A stretch of 64,000 nt of DNA from Paratinospora sagittata (lineage: Eukaryota > Streptophyta > Magnoliopsida > Ranunculales > Menispermaceae): assembly GCA_035771175.1 (NCBI GenBank), contig CM069613.1:1957501-2021500 (forward strand), in the 5' to 3' direction. The stretch's first letter is position 1; each line of letters starts with the position of its first letter. Positions 26,752-38,087 of the stretch are shown piece after piece. The notes below the pieces were generated by a model, which did not search any database, was not told the DNA's origin, and saw nothing but the letters and a program-made list of their open reading frames with translations. A program made the translations under genes and the position numbers.

Positions 26752-26761
26752 TTTCTCCCGC
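26752..26761 (+). promoter_or_regulatory. E2F-like motif upstream of RUK
   Basis: TTTCTCCCGC is identical to the decamer upstream of the divergent SCD2-like gene. It lies about 107 bases before the RUK ATG, probably in or just upstream of the leader. Confidence 0.3.
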
Positions 26762-26867
26762 TCACTCGCTCGAAACCCCCAATCCTCCGAGTCTCTCTTT
26801 AAAACGCTCGGAGAGTTCAGATTCTAGAAGCTTCATCGCCATTGAAGCAAATCTAGCTCTCTGAAAC

Positions 26868-29800
26868 ATGAATCACTACCACATTTACGAAGCAATCGGC
26901 CGCGGCAAATACTCTGTATTTTTTTATTTTTATTTTTATTTTTTTTTTGTAGATTCTAAGTGTTTTCTACAGTTTCTGTTAGGGTTCTTTGTTTCTAACA
27001 GGAGAATTCACCTTTGTCTTCGTTAGAAATTAGGTTTTTCTGATGGTTTCTAGCGTTCGTTTTTTGTATGTGTTTATTCAGACTGTTTACAAAGCTAGGA
27101 AGAAGAAGACGATCGAGTATTGCGCTTGCAAGAGCGTGGATAAGTCTCATAAGCCTAAGGTCCTTCAAGAAGTAAGATTTTCTTTCTTTTTCGGTTATTT
27201 TATTTTATTTTATTTTGGAACTTATTTCATGTGTGTTTTCTGCAATTTGTTTGATATTGTTGATGTTTGAAGTTGATCTGTAGTGTGTATTGCATTTATT
27301 ATGCCGAGCAAGAATTAAGGAGGTGATTGCGTGGAGTTCACGTTAAGTGCAGAATCGTGCGGGGATTTCTTCTATTATCTCAAATGTTTTGGTTCTAACT
27401 CGTGGTAGAGCGGTCTAGATCTGAAGATTCCTATGCTTATGGAAAGTTATAAGGTCAAAATAGAGTTGACAGGCCAAATTTAGCTCACGTATGCTTGAAA
27501 GAATACATAATTAATTAGAACACGGTGGTAGAATGCTATAGTTAATTAGCTCATGTTCTAACTTCTGTTTCTATTTTTGATCGACTTCAATAGGATTAGT
27601 AGGATTAGGTAAGGTACACTGCAACACCTAATCTAAGTCTCCTCATTAGTCCACTACTCAATCTAAGTCATTCATGATCTTTCCTTCTTGCACTGTGTAT
27701 TAGCTGGTTTTGGTAGCAGTTTATTCAGCATTTCTCAAAATAGTAATGACATTCTTAGTCTCACACGAACTACTTCTCTATGCAATTGAACTTGTTTAAT
27801 CAAAAGGATATGCTAGAATTGAAATGGATTGCTGATTGTGATTTCCCTATCTTAAAAGAATTTTCAACTAGTCATTAATTTGCTGTAGGATTAGTTCAAG
27901 ATAGGATAATATCAGTCCATCAGAGCTTTTATCATACTTGATCTTTGTGTCTAACTTGTGTTTATTACTGTTTTGATTCATGTAGGTACGGATTCTTCAC
28001 TCTTTAGATCACCCAAATGTACTGAAATTTTACTCATGGTAGGAAAATGTGCAATCTACGCTTGAATTTTAACCATTATGCCTCTCCAGTTGATCTTGGA
28101 AAACTTAATTAATTATTAATTTCTTTTTATGGTTCTCTTATATTATTTTTCCTAAATTATTCTTTTCGACATTTATTGCAAATTGCAATTCTAAATGTTA
28201 GGTATGAGACATCGGCTCACTTATGGTTGGTCTTGGAATATTGTGTTGGTGGAGATCTCATGACTCTATTACGCCAGGTATTTATGGCCTTCCAACTTTT
28301 CTTGTTGTCACTTACGTGCATAATACGTGCAAATAATCTTCTTATTTTTCTTGAGAGGATGGAGATCCCCTCTAAAAAATATTCTCTTTGCACTCAGTTT
28401 GATTTCTAAGTTGGAATTTTGGATTCATGTTCAAGCCCAATTAGTCAGGATAAGATAAGGCTGGAATAACGACAATTGCAAATGTAAATTTGTTGCATTG
28501 TAGTTTTCCATATAGATTATCATTTATGGCCCTAAAGCTAAGGAATTCCATTACACTAACATCCAAATGAGCCTTAAGGCCCTTAACTTTTACTCTTAAG
28601 ACCTTGCTTTCCATGCAGTCAACATGCCAAGCTCCAATGATTGTTGTAATTGGAATATTACAATTGAATTTGCAGGATAGCATGCTTCCTGAAGAATCAG
28701 TGCATGAACTTGCCCGTGACCTTGTCAAAGCTTTGCAGTAAGAAATGCTCAACATTCTTTACATTCAAGAGGCAATAGTTTTTATATTAATGCAAGTTAG
28801 TGGAAAAAATGGAAACTATTATGCAGATTCTTGCATTCGAAGGGAACAATATACTGTGACTTGAAGCCATCAAACATCCTGCTGGATGAGAATGGGCACA
28901 CCAAGGTACTCCCTTCTTTTCTATTTTACGAGGTTTACTTTTGATCTCATTTTGAGGGGTTTTCTAAGCATTTTCCTATTTATAACTACCTTCCTATGTG
29001 TACTTGGTATTGCAGCTTTGTGATTTTGGCCTAGCAAGAAGATTAAGTGATATATCTAAAGTTCCTTCATCTCAGGTTGGTTTCTCCGGCTCCAATGTGG
29101 TTCCCCATGACAGCCTCTCTACCTTTATCTTGGGTAGCATGCTTTTGATATTACCATGTTGGCAAAATGGTGTATGATCTTGGTTTCTTTTTTCTTTGAA
29201 TATTGCATTTATTTAGCTACCACAAGCGAAGCGCGGAACACCCTGCTATATGGCTCCTGAACTGTTTGAGGATGGAGGAGTTCATTCATATGCTTCTGAC
29301 TTTTGGGCACTTGGTTGTGTACTGTATGAATGCTACATGGGGAGGCCACCATTTGTTGGAAAAGAATTCACTCAGTTAGTAAAATCCATTCTCTCTGATC
29401 CAATACCACCGCTTGTGGGTAATCCAAGCCCATCTTTTGTCAATTTGATTAATAGTCTTTTGATAAAGGACCCAGCTGAAAGGCTACAATGGCCTGAGCT
29501 TTGTGGGCATAGTTTTTGGAGAACAAAGTTCTCAATGGTACCTCTACCTCCACAACCTGCTTTCACTAGCATGATTGAACTTTCTGCTAAGCCATGTCTT
29601 TCTGAGCGAAATGATGAGAGACCTCTCCACAATAAGACTCCCCCAAGATCCCGTGGACAACAAACAAAAGGGGGAATTAAACAGGATGAGAATTCTTTTT
29701 TTGGGACAAGAGGATTTGAAACACCAGTAAAGAATGGAACGAATGTTCCAAAGACTCAAACAAAGGCTTCTAGCAGAATTGTTGAGAAGCGGAAAGAGGT

Positions 29801-32800
29801 TTCAAGTGCTACTAAGGGTGTGAATCTTCTAAGGCTCTCAAGGATAGCAAAAACAAATTTGCAAAGAGAGAATGAAAAGGAAAACTACAGGAGGCCCTTG
29901 CCCACTGCCTGTGAAAATGAGGCCGAAGTAAAAATTGAGAACAATGATATGGAACTTGACTTTAATGAGAATGCGGAAGATGAGGCGCCTGATGAATCTG
30001 ATGTTTCTGATAATCCTTCTACAACTAATGGTGAGAAGTTATCGACCCCAAATCAAGATCTTGGGAGAGTGGAAGAGACTCTACAAAACACAGATCACGT
30101 AGATCCACAACCTGAGGTCAACATGGATGTTACCGATGATGTGACAACTGAAGAGGAATCCTGTTCTGAACATGTTGAAGTGGCTGCTACACCACCTAGT
30201 GTTGGTAATCAAAGAAAACCTTTGCAGGCTAAAATAGGTTCTAATGGCCTTGATTCAGACTATTTGAAGTCGTCTAATAATCTCCCTCAGGTGCTTTGGC
30301 ACCCATCTGACCTTGCAGTTAGACCTGTAATGCCCAGCAGAAAGGGTGATAAGACTTCAGAGGCAATATCAACGCTTTCATTTGATGCACCACCTGCATC
30401 TGATTTTGTGAAAATATCAAAAGAAAACTTAGATGCTCTCAACAGTTGTATCACATCCATTTTGAGTGGAAATGCCCCGTCTGGAGAGAAGCAAAATGTG
30501 ATCAGATACCTAGAGTTGTTAAGTAGTAATGGTGACGCTGCAAATATCCTAACCAATGGTCCAATTATGCTGGCTCTTATCAAAATGTTGCGACTGTCAA
30601 AGGTTTCCATATTGCGTGTTCAAGTTGCTTCTGTTATTGGCTTACTCATCCGACATTCTACATATATTGGAGATGATTTAGCAAGTTCCGGGCTTCTGGG
30701 AGCATTGACAGATGGTCTCAGAGACAAACAGGAAAAGGTTAGGCGGTTTTCTATGGCTGCTTTGGGTGAACTTCTATTTTACATATCCACTCAAAATGAG
30801 CAGAATAGAGATAACAACACTCCAGAATCCCCATTGAAAGACAATCGTTCTGCATGTGGCTGGCAGGTTAGCTTATATCTTATTCTTTTCATATTTACTA
30901 TTTGTTATCCATTTTTCTGAATACTATTTTATCTTCCATTTTTTCTACATTTTTTACAATGTGCATGCTTTTGAATGTGTATCATGAATATGGAAACACC
31001 TGAATACTGAAGAAATTTATCCCTTTATCCGGATTATGAATTGTGATTTATTCATTCAAATTCTTTTTTATTTTGTAAATCTAAAATATTGTTAATCACA
31101 TTCTTTAATGTTCTACCATTTATTTCCTTGCCCTCTATTAATTGGTAAGATTTACCAAAAACAAAATTTATAAGATATTTTACTCTTTGCATAGGTTCCT
31201 AGTCCAGTGATTTCATTGGTATCATCTATTTTACGCAAAGGGGAAGACGATGTAACTCAACTCTATGCTTTAAGAGCAATAGAAAACATTTCCAGTCAAG
31301 GTGGAGAGTGGGCAGCTCGTTTTACCAGCCAGGATGTGATCAGTAACCTCTGCTACATCTTCAAGGCAGTTGGCAAACAGGAAAACACAAGGCTCACAGC
31401 TGGATCATGTTTGGTGCGCCTTGTTCGTTTCAACCCTCCAAGCATACAGTTGGTATTGGAAAAGCTTTCATTCAAGGACTCTGCTTCTTCTGTTGTAAAA
31501 GGTAACCAACGAGAGCAGCAGATCTGCTTGAATCTTCTGAACATGGCATTGATTGGAAGCCATATGTTCACAAACATGGGTAGGCATCTACTTCCCCTGG
31601 TGGAAGAGAAGCATCTGGTACCAAGCCTTATATCTCTCATTGAGCGGGGAAGTGAAGTCCTTCGAGGAAAGGCGTTAGTTTTTGTGGGTCTCCTTTGTAA
31701 GAACAGTAGGAGATTACTGCCACATTTTTTTTGCAATGCAAGGTTGTTGTCAACAGTGGATAGACTAGCAAAGGAGAAGGACAATTATGTCCAACAATGT
31801 ATAGAAGCTTTTTTGCAAGTTGTTGCCAGTACTGTGCCAGGGTTGCTAGACGCTACAACAGGAGATGTTCAACAGATGAGAGGGAAACGACATGGGCATA
31901 TTATGGCTCTGGCTGGTCGAGGCACTTCAAAGGCCAGCTTTCATTTGTTCCCTGTCATTCTACATATTCTTGCAAGCTCATTATTTAAGCACAGAGTTGT
32001 GTGCCATCATGTTGTGCAGCAATTGGCAAATCTTATCAAGCTTGTGGAGTCTGCTTTCCAGGTAAGAAGCTAAGACCCTAGCTTGCATTTTGTACTTTCT
32101 TTGCATGTTTAAACATCATCAAGGAGTCATTCTTTATCTTTCATTCTCTGCAAAATAAGTGCTTTAAGATCCCCTGAATGAGAATGCATTAATTGTTTTA
32201 TGGCATTTGTTTATCTACTTTTAGCTTTTACATTTGCCTAAACATGTGAAGTTTTGTCACTTTAGCTTGACCTTGTCAAACCAAACTAGACCATGGGAAT
32301 TGTTAAGGAGAATAACATCTTTTAGAAACACAACAACTTGATAATGTTAACAGTTGGACAGCTTGTCACTAAATGCTTACTGAGATAAAATTGTAGGCCT
32401 CATTTGGTTTGTGATTCAACTGCAATTTTGGTTTTTGAAAACATAAAGCATGCTTAAAACAAGCAAAACATGTTTGCCTAGACAAACTTGAAAATGTTAT
32501 TTTAAACTTTACCTAGGAAATGAGCTATATTTTTAAAACGATAAAAAGTTGTTTTCTGAATTTTACTTTTTGACATATATCCTAAATTTTGAATGACCAA
32601 CCAAAACTTAACTTCTCAAATCCCTAAATAAATGAACTATCAAATTGTCATTGTACTCATGCAAGTTACAAGTCTTAAACATTGTGAAAGTACGTGAATC
32701 TTTAGTCTTAAACTCATCAATCAACTCAAGTTTTAACATAGAAAGCATTTACTTTCTTGTTAAGGCATGGAAAAAATTTAACTAATAAAATTAAAAGAAT

Positions 32801-34596
32801 TTTCTACAAGTCCTATGAGAAGCTGCAAGTGAGGGGGCCGAGGAAGGAATTTCTTCATCTTATTCTGATTGAAGAATAGGAAGTCAGGAGAAAGTCAAAT
32901 GTACAGTCAATATTGAACATGAGCGAGTTTGACTTTCATGTTGAAACTTTAAAGTTTGAATTGAATAAATAGATAACCTGGTTCTTGGTTTTTCTTCCGT
33001 TTTCATTTGTTAGATTTGATAGATTTAATTAAAATAAAAGCATAATGTATTAAACTGAAGCTTTAAAAATTTAAACCACTGCATTTTCCTTTCCATAATT
33101 TCTCTTTTAAAATGGATAATTATGATCAAGTAGGCCATTTACAATGGGAAAAAAATCATCGTTTCTTTCACATTACTTGTGTAAAAGTTGTGCTTTCATT
33201 CATTTCACATAAGATTGGCAATTTAAATGTCTTTTTAATAAATTGGAGGTCTTTTTTTAACTTTTTATTTTTGGTTACAATGGTTACCATGGTTATTGTA
33301 ATTGTCAAGTTTATTTTAAACTCATTATGCTTTTCTGTCTCTTAAGCTAACATTTGGAAAGATTAAAATATTCCCAAAATGTTGTCTGCATATTTGGTTC
33401 AACCTAATCTAGTCCATTGTCAGCTTTCCAAAGCGTCATTGAAAAATGAAAGATACATGATATAACTTGGTGAATTTCAGGGAAGAGATGATTTCCAAAT
33501 AACCCTTTTGCGTATTCTAGAGTCTATCACAGAGGAGCCATCTGTCGTTCTTGAGGAATCCAACTCTAATGTTTTTACTGGTCAAATTCTCCCAAGCTTG
33601 GCTGTTCTTTACAAGGGTAACAAAGATGGTGATGCAAGATTCCTTTGCCTAAAATTATTGTTTGATGTGATGGTCATATTCTTGAATGAGCCATCAGATG
33701 ATGAGCAAAGAGTAGAGGGTTTGAAGTCAATATCTAATGCTCATTTCCTCCCTCTTTATCCTGTCTTTGTTGAGGATGAAGATCCAATTCCCATGTATGC
33801 CCAAAAGCTCCTGGTGATGCTCATTGAGTTCAACTACATAAAAATTTCAGACATCCTGCAATTAAAGGCTGTCTCTCAGTGCTTTGAATTTCTGCTGGGA
33901 GACCTCTCCTGTGCAAATGTTAATAATGTCATGCTCTGCCTGGCTTTGGCATCTGCCCCTGAAATGGAAACAAAAATGCTCTCACAGTTAAAAGTTGTTC
34001 GGAGGATTGGGAATTTGTTGGAGTTTGTGAATGCAAAAGAGATGAGTGATTTTCTTGAGCCCACCCTTGATCTGTGCAAGGCTTTCCTTCTACGAGGCAT
34101 TGGCAGGAAAGGCTCTGTCTATTCTAAAGAACCAACTCTTTTAGGTGACAATTCCTCCATGAATGGAGCACTTAATCCACAGAACTGCATAAAGGACATA
34201 TCAGATTTTGGGAATAACATGGGTGTGTTGCTGGATTTGACTGGCTCCCAAGAAGGGCGGATTGCTGACCTAGCATCTGAGTGCATGATTTTATTGCTTG
34301 AGGCAGCACCAAGAGAAGCCATTAGGGGGTTGTTGATGAACCTTCCTAAGGTTACCAGCATTCTGGAGTCTTCTCGCAGGCATCAGTCTGGTTTGCTATT
34401 GCGGCGCATGCTGCATGGCCTTGGTTTCTCTTGTAAGCAATGCCTGAGCCAGGCAATGATATTGTCAATATCTGTACCCGAAATTACACGAATTGAAGCC
34501 ATCATTTCTGATCTTAAAAGCTCAAGCATACCAGGTGTTGCTCAAGTTGCTTCAGTTGTGGGATTGGAATTGCAGCGGCTGTCTCGCTGCATCTAA
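26868..34596 (+). CDS. RUK: RUNKEL, microtubule-associated kinase-like cytokinesis protein
   Basis: Ten exons join in phase to 1,366 codons plus TAA: 26868-26915, 27082-27171, 27986-28038, 28202-28277, 28676-28737, 28827-28905, 29016-29075, 29217-30866, 31195-32061, 33481-34596. The start [20 protein letters not shown] and the total length agree with Arabidopsis RUK as I recall it. Residues 4 to about 255 form a protein kinase-like domain with a glycine loop (G11-G13), Lys33, Glu46, Asp121, Asn126 and Asp139 of CDFG. The HRD motif reads YCD (119-121). A disordered acidic linker (about 270-560) follows, then HEAT/ARM-like helical repeats, for example [20 protein letters not shown], to the end. 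RUK decorates phragmoplast microtubules and is needed for cell-plate expansion in cytokinesis. Whether it phosphorylates anything is doubtful in the family. Every exon junction has GT-AG ends, and I see no lesion. Confidence 0.96.
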
Positions 34597-35877
34597 TATC
34601 AGGAGACCTCCTCGGCCATGGTAATGACAAATTGTTGTGCCCACAAGGCTTATTTTGAACTAGTGTTGTTTTATAAATACATCTGAGTGAGTGATTTACT
34701 AGTTTACTTGTTTGCAGGTAATGGAAATTAAATTTTGATTTTTTTTCAAGGGCCGTTCGAAGGGCTGTGGATCATTAAGGTGAGTTAATTATCCCCCCTT
34801 TTTTCTGCATGGTACCCTGACCATACTTTCATGCTCCATTCATGTATAATCTATGTATACTTATCTTGTTATAATCTGTTCAGTTCAGCAGCCTGTTTCC
34901 TGTCTTTCACATTCTTATTTTGCATCTCTCAGTTGAATGCTTACCCTAAAGAAAGCAGAGTATTTGAAATAAGTTAAAGACAAGGTGTAGTTTTTGCTCT
35001 TTGGAAAATGATGCTGAAGTAGTTTGTCAAGCATCAACTTTGTTAAGGGTAATGTGATTGATTTGCCAAGCATCTTAACAATTCACCCGATTGATGCCGA
35101 CTAACAAGTCTCAGATTGGTTTGGGTCTTCTCTATGAGTACATGTACGTAATAATATTTCAAAATGCTTATTTTATTAACATTCTATATCACTCCCGTCA
35201 ATCCAAGGCCACAGCAAAATCTTATTGATGATTATCGAAGTCACAAGAGTGATGCTTCTCATCTCTTCTCACCGCCCAGAACCAGGTCTTTTTCCGCTTC
35301 TTCATTCACTTGAGATCGTTAAAAATTCTCCTGAAAACAATTGAATTCCGCAGAGCGAATCATTTGGATAAATTATAAAAAGAAACGTTGGCTTTCTCCG
35401 CTTAATTGAATCTAAATGCGAAGTGGTAAATATAAAAAATAAAATAAAAAATCCTTTTTTAAAAAAAGAAAAAAGTATTTAGACTCCTTTTCATGATCTG
35501 GATACATAGTATCTGAAAATTCAAAAAACAGTTGTTCACCTTTTCTAGGATCACAAACCAATCACAACTTTACCTTTTTGAATAATTATCATAAAAATTT
35601 ACATTTACGTCTTACTTAACAAAAAGGATTGCAAAAATTTCAGAAAAATAAACTGCATACTTTCCTATTTAGAATATTGAAATATCAACATATTCTCACC
35701 CAATACAAAGTGAAATGGATTCAGAGACTATAATTGGTGAAACTTCTCATCGAAACCACTTACGTGTATAAAAATCAATAAAGGTTCTTTGTCAATTACA
35801 ATAAACATTGAAATTTGGAGTAGAATATCAATTTAATTTGGTAGCTTTATCTTAATCCCCTATTGAAGAAGAAACCT
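34597..35877. other. 3' flanks of RUK and DPMS3
   Basis: The two genes converge here. Downstream of the RUK stop, CATG|GTAATG at about 34,620 and TTTGCAG|GTAATGG at about 34,720 could bound a 3' UTR intron. I see no other coding potential. Confidence 0.4.
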
Positions 35878-37183
35878 TTAATCACTGCCAACATCAACCC
35901 CTCTTTGCTTCAAGAATTCTTTAGCTTCTGCAATATCCTGCAGAACAAGGCTTTCCAATGTTTAAAATAACGAATGAAACGGTTTAAAAAATGAAATAAA
36001 TAAATAAATGATGCAATAAATAAATCTCGATTTAAAGAAAAAAATATTTGAAAGTTACGTCTGCAAACTCGAGCAACATGCCTAATACAGACCATACATG
36101 GTAAAGAACTCAACAAGGCAAGACCAGCAAGCTCTACAACCATGGATCACATCATTAAATTATCTGTCTAGTTAGGTTTACAAGACTTCATTACACTTTT
36201 AAATCAAAGAATAACAAAAATTGCTATTATCCATTGTAAATAAAGAAAACAGATAATAGGAGACAAATAAAGTAATTAGATTCGTGATATTATGAATGAC
36301 TAAAATAAGTGCATCATGTGTTGGGCAAATGGAGAATATATTTATTAATCAAATTTCAGCCTTATCTAGAGAAACATAGATGATGTATGTCTCAGTTTAT
36401 TTGATTTCAGGTGATTCTATGAAAAAGATCATGTCAGAAAAGGCCATTATCTATGCAATTGAAGCTGCCAGTAGGAAGCTTGATGGCCTAAATGAATATT
36501 GATGGGCATAAACAGTGCACTATGCATTAGTAGAGATTTGAAGAATGTGTGATTTTCCAGAATGATAACTATTTGTACGATCAGACATGCTGAGTTATGG
36601 AAAATAATGGTTGCTCTTGATGGCACTCATTTCATTGATAACAGAGAATATTGTTTGAGAGATGTTTTCCTTATACATGTAAAATTGTGTGCAATGAAGA
36701 ATAGAGCTTATTGTGCACTATTTTTTTTGTTGCCATTGCACTTCTTATGCAGCTTGTATAGGTAAGCCCTTCTCAACTTTCTTTCCTTGGTATTATGCAC
36801 TATTAAATTCTTATATCTAATTAAAAAACGTATAGACAAGAGTATGCGGGAAACTTGAGATTAGAAATTAAGAAACCTGTTGCAGTAGTCCAGCTTCTTG
36901 AGGACAGGTAGGAAATCTCATCAAACCAACTCCAACCATCAAAAGACCATAGCATCCTAGCGACACAATTAAGTAGATTGGTAGCTGCAGAAAAGAAAAA
37001 TGATAAAGATAAGATTATCTGAAAAATAAAGGAACTACAAGGTTTTTTATCATATAATAAATAGTGCACAAGGGAACTCACCAACCAAGTATTGCTGCGG
37101 GGAACTACAGATAGCTCCAACAGACCAATCCAAAAGGCAGATATGGCCACAAGCAATGACAAAATCTTTATAACATGCTTCAT
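35878..37183 (-). CDS. DPMS3: Dolichol-phosphate mannose synthase subunit 3
   Basis: Three exons, 37082-37183, 36877-36984 and 35878-35937, join in phase to 89 residues plus TAA, the normal length of plant DPMS3. The protein opens MKHVIKILSLLVAISAFWIG (first membrane helix). It continues with PRSNTWLLPIYLIVSLGCYG and GLLMVGVGLMRFPTCPQEA (second helix and loop) and ends DIAEAKEFLKQRGVDVGSD, a cytosolic amphipathic tail. DPMS3 holds the catalytic DPMS1 subunit on the ER membrane, where the complex transfers mannose from GDP-mannose to dolichyl phosphate for N-glycan, GPI and mannosylation pathways. The first two exons overlap unrelated frames that should be ignored. A 5' UTR acceptor (TTTCTAG|AGCAGC at 37,219), 36 bases upstream of the ATG, points to a leader exon further right. 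Confidence 0.95.
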
Positions 37184-37278
37184 TTGACCTCAAAATAAGA
37201 AGCTTCTTCTCTCGCTGCTCTAGAAAACACAAAAAAAATCTACATGAATCAAATTAAATACAAAAAAATTTACACTGG
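37184..37278 (-). other. DPMS3 leader end and probable 5' UTR acceptor
   Basis: The minus strand reads TTGTGTTTTCTAG|AGCAGCGAGAG, with the exon beginning at 37,219 and running into the DPMS3 ATG at 37,183. The polypyrimidine stretch and AG favour a spliced leader. Confidence 0.45.
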
Positions 37279-37768
37279 TTAGAATGCTTTACAATTTACA
37301 GATGTTACAAAAGTGGACTGTCATAACAAATTAGGCTCCATTTGTGTGTTACAAGTCTAACTAAATAAATCTTATGATCAAATGAAATAATTGTCACAAA
37401 AATATCTACGCATAGAGTCTACTTGCCATCAAAATGGGAAATCAATCAGATTATCTCATTGCAACACTATAATGAATGCATTACTCAAAGCCCTTGTGCA
37501 ATATCCCAACATAATTTGGCAAGTTTTTGTTTTTATTTATGTTTTTATTTATTTATATTTATTTTTTTGTAAAAACACTGATAATCAGATGAAGCTAAGT
37601 CAGACAAATAAAAGAAATCCATGCAGATATGAAATGAAATGGCAAAAATCATCATGAGCGTTCAATCAATTACACTAGTTAGAATGCTTTACAATTTACA
37701 GTTTACAGATGTTACAAAAGTGTACTGTCATTAAAAAAAGAAAAATTAGGCTCCATTTGTGTGTTATT

Positions 37769-37773
37769 GTTAT
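37769..37773. other. Left target duplication GTTAT of the composite insertion
   Basis: GTTAT lies here, one base before the copia LTR, and again at 47,959-47,963 directly after the gypsy right end. Removing everything between restores a continuous tandem-repeat unit. Confidence 0.65.
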
Positions 37774-37774
37774 T

Positions 37775-38078
37775 TGATTATCAACTAATCTAAGTTTACC
37801 AAGAATCTTTAAGAAAAGATAAAGAAGATACAGAAAGAAATGAAGAACAGAGTGAAGAAAGATGAGAGAAAATATCTTTTTCATATCTGAATTACATGCT
37901 CACAGGTTCTATATATACTGTACGCAGTAACAACCTATTGGACACATGTCCTGCATCTATTGGACTTTAATCATAACAGAATAACTACTTTAACAACCTC
38001 TCATGCATCCTCTCCTTCTAGAAGCTTTGAGAAGCTTCAAGTGACTGAGTGTGTAGGGGCTGATTCTTATTCCTAACA
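37775..38078 (-). repeat. 3' LTR of copia element
   Basis: 304 bp, about 98.7% identical by eye to the 5' LTR. The gag-pol frame ends inside it, at 38,018. Confidence 0.92.
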
Positions 38079-38087
38079 TCCCCCCTC
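38079..38087 (-). other. Polypurine tract of copia element
   Basis: The minus strand reads GAGGGGGGA directly before the 3' LTR TGTTAG, the expected plus-strand priming site. Confidence 0.85.

Noticed and set aside
36562..36765. 67-residue plus-strand frame in DPMS3 intron 2
   Set aside because: Isolated, with no splice sites or recognisable domain. The intron is explained by DPMS3.
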